Shown here piece by piece: positions 1 through 6,504 of a stretch of DNA of 11,093 nt. The stretch lies in contig JAATVP010000097.1 in the NCBI GenBank assembly GCA_014523625.1, forward strand, positions 1 through 11,093, read 5' to 3'. The DNA is from Nitrososphaerales archaeon TH5896. Its GTDB lineage: Archaea; Thermoproteota; Nitrososphaeria; Nitrososphaerales; Nitrososphaeraceae. Under the pieces are notes generated by a model. It did not search any database, was not told where the DNA came from, and saw only the letters and a program-made list of their open reading frames with translations. The position numbers were made by a program, and so were the translations under genes. Position 1 is the first letter of the stretch. Each line of letters opens with the position of its first letter.

Positions 1-1891
1 CTCTAAGTAATGACATACTTCTTCCCATCAGTGTTCCCAGCGAATCTCTCCCTTTTTGTCTAATCAAAACCATGTTATCGGCAATTACTTTGTCAATGAT
101 TTCATTTAGTTCAATTTCGCTGACTTGTTTAAGACCAAGAATTTGGATGGCCTCTTTTACTTCATCAATATCCTTTGTTAGCATGGTCTCAAGTATTAAT
201 GGAATTGATTCCTTCGCTATATCACCTCCGTCAAGCAATTGAAATGCCATTTTAATCGACTTATCGGAAAGTCTATCTGGATTCAAGCCCTTTCTCCTTA
301 GGTTAGTAAGATCCTCTGTTAATTTTGAGGCAACAAAAGTCGGCTGTACCTTTGTACTTTTGACCGTGTCTTCAAAGAGTTTCAGGCGGTCAGAGTCAAA
401 AATCTCAAAGGCTAGTTTGCGGTTAAGCTGATACTTTTGCATTATGTCCTCTATGTAACTGTCAAATGATTTAGGTACAGAGCCTCTCAATGAATCCAAA
501 ATCAAATCATCTATTTTTATGGGAAGCACATCCGTCTCAGGATACATTCGGCTGGACCCAGGTCTAGGTCTTATGAATATCGTCTTCCCATCCAGCGTCG
601 CTGCTCTCGTTTCCGGTACAACACCTTGAGTAACCTTATTCAACCTCTGAATAATTGCATCAACGGCGAATTGAACCCTATCCTTGTCTCCCCCAATCAA
701 AATAAACGCATCACGTCCACTTTCTATATTCAATCTCTCCTTCACTGCTCTTACTTCGGATTCGGTTATTCCGTAGTTAGGCAGTTCATCAGAATGAAAA
801 ATTCCGCCTAGCCCATAGAATCTTACTATTTCTGCTAACTGTCTGCCAAGTCTCACCCCATCATAAGGCTCGTATCCTAAAATTCCATCGAATCCCTCTG
901 CCCTTACTGCCATAATTTGTGTATTTTCTCTCTCCAAAATCCGAGCTACTCCCTTAGAGGAAGAGCGCCTTAAAATGTCAGTTGCATCCTTTACTGTAAA
1001 TTCTGAGGTGTAAGAGTTACGTCTTTTAGTCAATTCAGCTGCGATCTGTATCATGCCTAGTTGTCTTGTTGTTTCAAATTCTATAACTTTGATAAGTTGA
1101 TCTAATTGTTGTATTCCTTTAATTTCTACGACTGATCCTCCGTTCACTGAGACATTGATATCCTGCCTTATGGTACCGATGCCTCTTTCTACCCTTCTGC
1201 TTGCTCTGAGCAGCCTTCCTAATGTTACTGCAACCTGTAACACTTCTTGTGGAGTTCCACTTATAGGTTCAAGTGCTACCTCCACCAAAGAAGTACCTAA
1301 TCTGTCTAGGGAATAGTCTCTAGCGATATTATCGTCGGAAAGGAGTCGAGCCGCATCCTCTTCCAGGCAAATGCTTTGTACCCCAACCTTCTTGTTTCCT
1401 TCCATTTCGAGGTACCCTCCTGTGCTAACTAACATTGTCCGTTGAAATCCTGTCGTGTTGGATCCGTCAATCACAATTTTTCTCATAACGTGGATCTCGT
1501 CAACTACATTAGAGTGGAGCGCCAGTGCTAGAATAAGTGCCGTTTCGAGAGACTCCTTATCAACGGAATGGGGAGGTTCTTCATCTGCTTCAACCAAACA
1601 ACTCGTGGAGGGATGACTATGATATCTTATCGATTTAGTCTTTGTTGCTTCGAAGATAGCTGCCGGATCGTATCCACCGAGTTCACTGTGAACGGGTCTC
1701 AGCTTACGAATAAATATCAGGGTTGACTGGTCAGCTCCTTTGTTACTACAATTACAGAAAAGCTTATTCTGGGAAGCCAATTGTTGATGTATCTCCAACC
1801 CTACCATTGCATTGGCTCCTGAAATATTTGGATCCAAATTGGGAAGAGAATACTTTGAGCTAGCCTTAGGTGATTTGGTTGTCAAACTCAC
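1..1891 (-). CDS. gatE: Glutamyl-tRNA(Gln) amidotransferase subunit E (3' end cut by window edge)
   Basis: GatE is the kinase/transamidase subunit of the archaeal GatDE complex. It phosphorylates Glu on Glu-tRNA-Gln and adds ammonia delivered from GatD, giving Gln-tRNA-Gln in the cytoplasm. The reading frame is open for 630 codons. It shows the GatB/GatE signature VGLEIHQQL (residues about 30-38), the core motif SNTTGFQRT (144-152), a GAD-type insert around residue 370 (DELPNYGITESEVRAV) and the C-terminal tail motif GTLMGRSMSLLR at the edge. GatE proteins are usually about 620-640 residues, so only about 10-20 residues are missing. I chose GTG at 1891: it shares one base with the gatD stop (TAGTG) and has GGAAGG four bases upstream. 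This leaves about 29 residues before VGLEIH, longer than usual, so an in-frame TTG further in is possible. It is probably translationally coupled to gatD. The family call is secure; only the start is uncertain. Confidence 0.96.
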   Translation of the reverse strand, partial: MSLTTKSPKASSKYSLPNLDPNISGANAMVGLEIHQQLASQNKLFCNCSNKGADQSTLIFIRKLRPVHSELGGYDPAAIFEATKTKSIRYHSHPSTSCLVEADEEPPHSVDKESLETALILALALHSNVVDEIHVMRKIVIDGSNTTGFQRTMLVSTGGYLEMEGNKKVGVQSICLEEDAARLLSDDNIARDYSLDRLGTSLVEVALEPISGTPQEVLQVAVTLGRLLRASRRVERGIGTIRQDINVSVNGGSVVEIKGIQQLDQLIKVIEFETTRQLGMIQIAAELTKRRNSYTSEFTVKDATDILRRSSSKGVARILERENTQIMAVRAEGFDGILGYEPYDGVRLGRQLAEIVRFYGLGGIFHSDELPNYGITESEVRAVKERLNIESGRDAFILIGGDKDRVQFAVDAIIQRLNKVTQGVVPETRAATLDGKTIFIRPRPGSSRMYPETDVLPIKIDDLILDSLRGSVPKSFDSYIEDIMQKYQLNRKLAFEIFDSDRLKLFEDTVKSTKVQPTFVASKLTEDLTNLRRKGLNPDRLSDKSIKMAFQLLDGGDIAKESIPLILETMLTKDIDEVKEAIQILGLKQVSEIELNEIIDKVIADNMVLIRQKGRDSLGTLMGRSMSLLR

Positions 1892-3306
1892 TAATCCTTC
1901 CCATAATATAGCAATCGCCTATTTATCGGGGACGTTAAAGATATTTCATTGGCTATGTTTCTTTCCATTATTTTTGCTGCCTCTATATTATCATGCGCAT
2001 TTGCCATTGCCCACATTGCCTTTACTACAGCCGCCTCAGAAGTCATATCTTCAAGGGGCATAACCCCCAATTCGATCAAATCTCTGCCTGTGTCATAAAC
2101 TTTCATATTTGATCTTCCCCAGATACATTGAGACGTCATGAATATTAACACACCAGATTTGATAGCTTTTGCAATCTCGGGGAAGAGTTTTCTTCCTACG
2201 TGTCCTAATCCAGTTCCTTCAAGGACAATTGCTCTACAACCAGTCTTGACTGCATATCCAATTAAGTTTGGATCTATACCAGGATAATATTTTATGAGAG
2301 CTACATTCGGATCAAATTTCGACACGACTTCGAAATTGTTCTCGGGTTTCTTAGAATAGCTCGCGTCGTAACTATTATGACGAATTGGAATATCCATTTT
2401 AACAAATTGTGACTCTATCTTCACCTCTGCATTGATCACCGTCGCGATAGGCAACCTGTCTATTGATTCAAATGCATCTCGTCGGCTTGTATGATTCTTC
2501 CTAACTCTTGTCCCCAAATGACAGGAGATAATGTCATCGGACGTGCTTCCGTGCATTGCAACAAATACTCCAGCATAAGGAGATTCTATCGCGAAAATCG
2601 TGGCACCTATCAGATTGAGGGCTCCGTCAGACGAGGGTCTATCCGATGATCTTTGAGATCCAACCAAAACAACTGGGATAGGAAGATTGCGAAGAGCAAA
2701 ACTCAGTGCAGCAGCTGTATAGTGCATCGTATCGGTACCATGGGAGACCACTATGCCTCGATAGCCTCCACTCCTTACTTTCTCACCGATCCTGTTTGCG
2801 ATCTGAGTCCAATGATGAGGTTCCAGATTTTCGCTATACTCATTGAACATGAAATCAGCGTCTATAGATGCATATTTTCTAAGTTCAGGTACTGCATCAT
2901 AAATCTCTGATGCAGACAAAGCAGCGCTGACTCCTCCTGTCCGATAATCCACTTTGCTGGCAATAGTACCGCCGGTGCCAATAAGTGCAATCTTGTGAAC
3001 AGATTGCAAGTTACCCTTCTCTATTTGAATCCTTGGCTTGGCAGCATCTACAAGGCTTGTAGTAGTTCCCAAATTGTTTTCAGATTTACTGATAGACTTT
3101 ACCTTGACAGATAAGATTCCTAGATTATATCCGCTCTTTAATTTAAGGACTACATGTTTCTTGTCCATTGATGCATATCTAGGCATAAGAATGCCTTGAA
3201 ATGTATCCCCGCCGTGTGTAGTTACGACTACCCAGTCCCCAGGTGAAACATTCTTATCAATCATTCCATGCTTAGAATCGGGCACATTATTTTCTAGGTC
3301 CCTCAT
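1891..3306 (-). CDS. gatD: Glutamyl-tRNA(Gln) amidotransferase subunit D (asparaginase-like)
   Basis: GatD is the amidase subunit of GatDE. It hydrolyses glutamine (or asparagine) and channels ammonia to GatE for Gln-tRNA-Gln synthesis. The 471-residue protein has an N-terminal beta-barrel-like domain (about 20-75, beginning SPGDWVVVTT), then an L-asparaginase I-type domain. Active-site motifs are visible: GTGGTIAS (110-117, nucleophile Thr114), HGTDT (189-193, Thr191 and Asp192) and the catalytic Lys in TRVRKNHT (Lys270). The standalone N-terminal domain separates GatD from ordinary asparaginases. Length is slightly above the usual 420-450, mostly because of about 18 extra N-terminal residues; Met15 is a possible alternative start. 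There is no strong Shine-Dalgarno before ATG 3306. The stop codon overlaps gatE by one base, which indicates an operon with coupled, roughly stoichiometric expression. Confidence 0.97.
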   Translation of the reverse strand: MRDLENNVPDSKHGMIDKNVSPGDWVVVTTHGGDTFQGILMPRYASMDKKHVVLKLKSGYNLGILSVKVKSISKSENNLGTTTSLVDAAKPRIQIEKGNLQSVHKIALIGTGGTIASKVDYRTGGVSAALSASEIYDAVPELRKYASIDADFMFNEYSENLEPHHWTQIANRIGEKVRSGGYRGIVVSHGTDTMHYTAAALSFALRNLPIPVVLVGSQRSSDRPSSDGALNLIGATIFAIESPYAGVFVAMHGSTSDDIISCHLGTRVRKNHTSRRDAFESIDRLPIATVINAEVKIESQFVKMDIPIRHNSYDASYSKKPENNFEVVSKFDPNVALIKYYPGIDPNLIGYAVKTGCRAIVLEGTGLGHVGRKLFPEIAKAIKSGVLIFMTSQCIWGRSNMKVYDTGRDLIELGVMPLEDMTSEAAVVKAMWAMANAHDNIEAAKIMERNIANEISLTSPINRRLLYYGKD

Positions 3307-3351
3307 CGTATTTTACCCACAACGATTTGAGGTGTCCCTGCATGTCAAAGG

Positions 3352-3360
3352 GTATTAATT
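3352..3360 (-). promoter_or_regulatory. Possible TATA box for gatDE
   Basis: On the minus strand an AATTAATA-like A/T box lies about 50 bases upstream of the gatD ATG. A start site about 26 bases downstream of it would leave a leader of roughly 20 bases. This rests on position and composition only. Confidence 0.3.
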
Positions 3361-3426
3361 GTTTGGGGAAATCTTGAAGGTACTATTCAGGTCACAGTTG
3401 ACATTCTAGGCTGGGTCTGTAATGAG

Positions 3427-3661
3427 ATGAAGGTAGGGATAGCAATGAAGAGAAACATGATCACGAACGATGATCTAGACTTGTATTTCTGAGACCGAGT
3501 CATAGCTCTATCAGAAAATGAGATATGATTAGACCATAAAGGCTTCATACTGGCAAGAGGCCACATTGAATGGATGGATTGTCTTAAGAGCTAAGGGAAA
3601 TGCAAATCGTGCTGCATGCTATCTGAAATACATTAGCAACTTCCGATTTAATCTTGAATAA
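3427..3661 (+). pseudogene. Decayed gene fragment, possibly N-terminal part of a tyrosine recombinase
   Basis: No intact gene lies between gatD and the gene at 3648, but coding-like sequence appears on the plus strand in two adjacent frames. From 3427 a frame reads MKVGIAMKRNMITNDDLDLYF, is broken by TGA at 3490, continues as DRVIALSENEI, is broken again by TGA at 3526, then continues LDHKGF. From 3533 another frame reads SYWQEATLNGWIVL, RAKGNANRAACYLKYISNF and so on to TAA at 3659. The pattern of an aromatic-rich helix, then W(I/L)..(R/K)AKGN..RAA.YLKYI..F, resembles the SAM-like DNA-binding domain of archaeal tyrosine recombinases. That assignment is inference from pattern memory. The rest of such a protein, including the catalytic R-H-R-Y part, is absent. 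It could instead be unrelated noncoding DNA. Confidence 0.3.
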
Positions 3662-4046
3662 TCTTGATACTCCTGATTTCAAACAACTCGAGAATCGCAT
3701 TTTCTATATCTCTTGTCGTAATTTTTCCGTAATCCCACGCATCGACGAATTCCTTAAATTGTTTTTCGAGGATCAGAGCTGTATCTTGGAAATCTATCAT
3801 CTCATTTGATGTAGTCGGACGCTTATAGCCTTTGGCAATCATTATCGGACACCTCTGGTCACCCCCTATTGGAAAATACCAAGCATTCTTTGCAAACTCG
3901 TATGATCCTGTTGAAATTACATTGTACATTCGCATAAGCTCTTCATTTGTGAGCTTGTTTAGGTCATCGAACCAAGGGCCATATGGAACCCTGTGATGTC
4001 CATCCTTCAGTACTACGTCTTTTTCCTTCTTGCGAATAGGAAACAA
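3648..4046 (-). CDS. Hypothetical protein, 132 residues
   Basis: I do not recognise this family. The protein is soluble-looking, with no signal peptide or membrane segment. It has a basic N-terminus, then a compact motif-rich stretch HHRVPYGPWFDDLNKLT (17-33), a probable helix (NEELMRMYNVI), a middle part with a single Cys (GGDQRCPIMIAKGYKRP, 61-77), and a C-terminal half that looks alpha-helical (ALILEKQFKEFVDAW and DIENAILELFEIRSIKI). The start is TTG: an in-frame TAG lies two codons upstream and no ATG occurs before residue 38. Codon use and amino-acid composition look like a real protein. A TATA-like TTTAATAT about 28 bases upstream would fit a leaderless or very short-leader transcript. 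It stands alone, with about 340 bases to gatD and 470 to nadM. The gene is probable; its function is unknown. Confidence 0.6.
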   Translation of the reverse strand: MFPIRKKEKDVVLKDGHHRVPYGPWFDDLNKLTNEELMRMYNVISTGSYEFAKNAWYFPIGGDQRCPIMIAKGYKRPTTSNEMIDFQDTALILEKQFKEFVDAWDYGKITTRDIENAILELFEIRSIKIIQD

Positions 4047-4065
4047 TGACTATAATAGGATCCTT

Positions 4066-4078
4066 GACATATTAAAGT
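4066..4078 (-). promoter_or_regulatory. Possible TATA box for the 132-residue protein gene
   Basis: The minus strand reads ACTTTAATATG here, about 28 bases upstream of the TTG start at 4046. That is the spacing expected between an archaeal TATA box and a transcription start at or very near the start codon. Confidence 0.4.
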
Positions 4079-4154
4079 AAATTGTTTTGCTACATGTTTA
4101 ATCCATTGTAACGCTTTCCAGCTGTGAGTCTCTGAATATTGGTTAGATATGCAA

Positions 4155-4170
4155 ATCATGTCAACATGAT
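4155..4170. repeat. Inverted repeat ATCATGT-CA-ACATGAT (candidate operator)
   Basis: Two perfect 7-base half-sites are separated by 2 bases. The symmetry and size are typical of sites for dimeric winged-helix or ribbon-helix-helix regulators. It lies about 110 bases upstream of the minus-strand gene at 4046 and about 350 upstream of nadM, so the target is unclear. The loop is too short for a good RNA hairpin, which favours a protein-binding site. Confidence 0.45.
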
Positions 4171-4311
4171 GCTTAGAGTGGACGACAATTTCTTCTCTCC
4201 CACTTCAGTTTATCATAGCAAGAATTCTAACAAAGCACAATTAGAGCAGATCTAATGGCAACCTATGCTAGATACATTCAGAATGACAAATGATCAAACT
4301 TTCGAGATCAG

Positions 4312-4380
4312 TCATTTTTCTTTAAAGCTAGAGCGCAGGTATTCCTGTCCGTTCTTGTTGAGTACCTCTTTCATATCCAT
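4312..4380 (-). CDS. Possible 22-residue microprotein or gene remnant
   Basis: The minus strand reads MDMKEVLNKNGQEYLRSSFK followed by EK and TGA. Without the start requirement the frame extends back about 9 more codons (RFQSFNP...) to a TGA. The composition is hydrophilic and protein-like, unlike a random A/T-rich frame. There is no clear Shine-Dalgarno or TATA box in front of it. It could be a small protein, the eroded C-terminus of a lost gene, or chance. Confidence 0.2.
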   Translation of the reverse strand: MDMKEVLNKNGQEYLRSSFKEK

Positions 4381-4406
4381 TGGATTAAATGATTGAAAAC
4401 GGGTTC

Positions 4407-4425
4407 AATGTAATCCTGTTACATT
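4407..4425. repeat. Hairpin AATGTAA-TCCTG-TTACATT
   Basis: A perfect 7-base stem with a 5-base loop lies 92 bases upstream of the nadM ATG and upstream of its likely TATA boxes. As DNA it could be an operator for nadM. As RNA it would lie outside the predicted nadM leader. Role unknown. Confidence 0.4.
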
Positions 4426-4463
4426 TCTCGGACAAGAATTTGTCGGCTTGTATACGATAACCT

Positions 4464-4490
4464 AGTATTAATTATGTTCCTTTAAATTGG
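4464..4490 (+). promoter_or_regulatory. Candidate nadM promoter (two TATA-like boxes)
   Basis: Two A/T boxes, TATTAATTA at about 4466-4474 and TTTAAATT at about 4482-4489, lie before nadM. The first would give a leader of about 20 bases that keeps the GGGGGT Shine-Dalgarno-like sequence at 4503-4508, eight bases before ATG 4517. The second would start transcription inside or after it. The first is therefore preferred. Confidence 0.4.
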
Positions 4491-4516
4491 ACCTTCAACT
4501 ACGGGGGTAATAACCT

Positions 4517-5080
4517 ATGGCAGTATTGAGAGGAATTCTTGTGGGAAGGTTTCAACCATTCCACTTGGGCCATTTATCGGCTGTGAGAGATTCTTCTAGA
4601 GAAGTAGACGAATTGATAATAGTAGTCGGGAGTTCTCAAAGGAGCCATGAATTTAGAAATCCCTTTACAGCTGGTGAACGTATAGAGATGATACGTGAGA
4701 CTCTGGTAGCAGAGCAAGGAATTGACGAGAATCGGATTATGTTGATCCCAGTTCCAGATACCGATATTCATTATCTCTGGACATATCAGATGGATTTACT
4801 TGTGCCACGATATGCCTGGGTTTATACAAATGATCCTTTTACCAAATACCTCTTTACTGAGAGGGGAGTAAAGGTAGTGCAACCACGATTATATAGGAGA
4901 AAAGATTTGTCAGCCACTCAAATCCGACGTAGAATTGTAATGGATAAGGACTGGCAGGGCCTAGTCTCTCACAAAACGGCTGAATTCATAGCAACGATAA
5001 ACGGTGTGAAACGGATCAAATCGTTATCTCTGCGGTGTAATTTGAATTCTCAGATTTACAAACATCAGCATGAGCATTAA
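4517..5080 (+). CDS. nadM: Nicotinamide-nucleotide adenylyltransferase, archaeal type
   Basis: The enzyme joins NMN and ATP to form NAD+ and pyrophosphate, the central step of NAD synthesis and salvage. It belongs to the nucleotidyltransferase (HxGH) superfamily. Motifs visible are GRFQPFHLGH (10-19, with His16 and His19 of the HxGH ATP site) and LSATQIRRRI (131-140), the ISSTxIR-type phosphate-binding motif with Thr in place of one Ser. RNPFTAGERIEMIR (47-60) also matches archaeal NMN adenylyltransferases. The start ATG is preceded by GGGGGT with eight-base spacing. At 187 residues it is slightly long. The family normally ends shortly after a motif like INGVKRIKSL (161-170); here about 17 further residues follow, ending in a His-rich tail (KHQHEH). 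The gene is monocistronic and converges on the dehydrogenase gene. Confidence 0.95.
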   Translation: MAVLRGILVGRFQPFHLGHLSAVRDSSREVDELIIVVGSSQRSHEFRNPFTAGERIEMIRETLVAEQGIDENRIMLIPVPDTDIHYLWTYQMDLLVPRYAWVYTNDPFTKYLFTERGVKVVQPRLYRRKDLSATQIRRRIVMDKDWQGLVSHKTAEFIATINGVKRIKSLSLRCNLNSQIYKHQHEH

Positions 5081-5204
5081 TTTCTAGACGAGTTTCCATC
5101 ATAAACCCTATTTCAGAGAAATGCGAATACAGGTCAGAGTCAAGAGTCCTTTGGTATTTGTTTTGAGTCCTCGCATACCGCATCAATTTGTTGCATTTAT
5201 TTAG

Positions 5205-5228
5205 ATTTCACACTTTTCTTATTTCTTG
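5205..5228 (+). terminator. Possible T-rich terminator downstream of nadM
   Basis: A pyrimidine-rich run containing CACTTTTCTTATTTCTTG lies about 130 bases after the nadM stop, in the 213-base convergent spacer. Archaeal RNA polymerase often terminates at T-rich tracts without a hairpin. No strong stem is present. Weak call. Confidence 0.25.
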
Positions 5229-5293
5229 ATCATATACGTTAATTTGATTTTCTTCAACAGAGTAGACCGATAAATGGAATCATTAGCAATAAT

Positions 5294-6412
5294 CTAAAAG
5301 GAATTTATTACTACGCGTAGGCCCAAAAATTCTTCAGTTATTTCAAGCGCCTTGTATATTTCGTCGAGCTTACATTGATGAGTGATGATCGAAGAAAGAT
5401 TAATCCCCCGCCTTTCGGTGACAAGTGTAATTGATTCGTGGATCAATTGAGGTGTAGCACTGAAACTTCCAATAAGAGCAATCTGATTATAGTGAACCCA
5501 GTTGGGATCCAGTTGAAAACTCCGATGTCTTGGCATACCTGCGAATATATTGATAATAGAATTCTTAGAGGCGATTCCAGCGGCTACCTCGAACGCGTCA
5601 GGATTTGGAGTAGCAATTATCGATAGCCTTGTCCCTTTTCCATCAGTTAGGTCTAATACTTCTTTGATAGCACAAGTTGGTGAGTCTTTATTATCTTCGA
5701 GCTCTATCACAAAATCGGCCCCCATTTTTCTTGCAGCCTGTAGTCGATGATTTACTCGCCCGACTACTATTACTTTAGCACCATATAGATATTTTGCAAG
5801 TTGTAAGTGAATGAGACCAATTGGTCCGTCTCCAAGTATCACAAATGTTTTATCTTCCAATCTTTCATTAACGAAAGAATTAATGCGCTTGAAGCCGTTA
5901 AGGCAACAAGCCAGAGGCTCAATCAATGTCGATTCTTCATTGGTAAGAGATTTAGGGAGTGGAATGAGTCCTCCAATTCTCAGAGTATTGTTTGGAATGC
6001 GTACGAACTCGGCAAATCCTCCATCTACAGAAGATCCAATTTCTCCAAGGTTAATGCATAGGTTGTATTGTCCAATATCGCAATACATACAATTCAAGCA
6101 AGGTACAACGGGTGAGAGTACCACTCGTGTGCCTTCAACTAGATCAAGTTTGCTAACATCATCATCTAGATAAGTACGTGAATTTGAAATGTTGGGAGAT
6201 TCTACGAGTTCCCCACAAATTTCATGCCCTAGGACAACGGGCGCTCTGACTTTGGTATGTCCATTTCTATAAACATTCACATCATACCCGCAAACTGCGC
6301 ATGCATTCATCCTCACCAAAACCCCTCCCCGTTGACTGTCTCCAGATAGATAATTATGATCCCTTTCTTCTAATGAGATATTATTTGGAGAGTAGAAAAC
6401 CGCAGCACGCAT
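5294..6412 (-). CDS. Zinc-dependent alcohol/polyol dehydrogenase (MDR family)
   Basis: This is a medium-chain dehydrogenase of the zinc alcohol dehydrogenase superfamily, 372 residues, expected to be cytosolic and to oxidise an alcohol or polyol (or reduce the carbonyl). Catalytic zinc ligands are visible as Cys41, the His63-Glu64 pair of LGHE, and Glu165 in EPLACC. The structural-zinc lobe is intact: Cys105, Cys108, Cys111 and Cys119. The Rossmann motif GDGPIGL lies at 194-200. At the end of the second Rossmann strand the sequence is VVGRVNHR (217-224); Gly-Arg replaces the acidic residue usual in NAD enzymes, which suggests NADP(H) use (inference). An extra loop of about 15 residues (about 72-90) follows GHE. 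The substrate cannot be read from sequence; sorbitol-, threonine- or glucose-dehydrogenase-like activities are all possible. It is a single gene with its own TATA box and an adjacent palindrome. Confidence 0.9.
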   Translation of the reverse strand: MRAAVFYSPNNISLEERDHNYLSGDSQRGGVLVRMNACAVCGYDVNVYRNGHTKVRAPVVLGHEICGELVESPNISNSRTYLDDDVSKLDLVEGTRVVLSPVVPCLNCMYCDIGQYNLCINLGEIGSSVDGGFAEFVRIPNNTLRIGGLIPLPKSLTNEESTLIEPLACCLNGFKRINSFVNERLEDKTFVILGDGPIGLIHLQLAKYLYGAKVIVVGRVNHRLQAARKMGADFVIELEDNKDSPTCAIKEVLDLTDGKGTRLSIIATPNPDAFEVAAGIASKNSIINIFAGMPRHRSFQLDPNWVHYNQIALIGSFSATPQLIHESITLVTERRGINLSSIITHQCKLDEIYKALEITEEFLGLRVVINSF

Positions 6413-6432
6413 GTTGTAGCTTTTGATGATGG

Positions 6433-6444
6433 ACCAAATTTGGT
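6433..6444. promoter_or_regulatory. Perfect 12-base palindrome ACCAAATTTGGT (candidate operator)
   Basis: The site is fully self-complementary and lies between the dehydrogenase TATA box (6445-6453) and its predicted transcription start (about 6423). A protein bound here would block assembly of the preinitiation complex or polymerase recruitment, so repression is the natural reading. No regulator gene is visible in the window. Confidence 0.55.
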
Positions 6445-6453
6445 AATATAAAA
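6445..6453 (-). promoter_or_regulatory. TATA box of the dehydrogenase gene
   Basis: The minus strand reads TTTTATATT, centred 37 bases upstream of the ATG at 6412. The predicted start near 6423 gives a leader of about 10 bases with no Shine-Dalgarno. Confidence 0.55.
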
Positions 6454-6504
6454 GTTCGTGGCTAATACAACAATATGCTATGGAGGTGATGTAATGGCAT
6501 ATCT

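Larger units (their letters stand above)
4047..4516. other. 470-base intergenic region with a dyad, a hairpin and a tiny ORF
   Basis: This stretch separates the divergent 132-residue protein gene and nadM. It holds no ORF above 60 codons. Visible structure consists of a dyad at 4155-4170, a 22-codon minus-strand ORF at 4312-4380, a hairpin at 4407-4425 and two A/T-rich promoter candidates just before nadM. The rest shows nothing I can interpret. Confidence 0.6.

Noticed and set aside
1812..2063. Plus-strand ORF with a hydrophobic stretch over the gatD/gatE junction
   Set aside because: It is antisense to two well-supported genes, and its hydrophobic Leu/Pro-rich sequence is an artefact of reading the complement.
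5811..6173. 120-codon plus-strand ORF inside the dehydrogenase
   Set aside because: It is antisense to the zinc-lobe and Rossmann motifs of the dehydrogenase; the Ser/Arg-rich translation has no family features.
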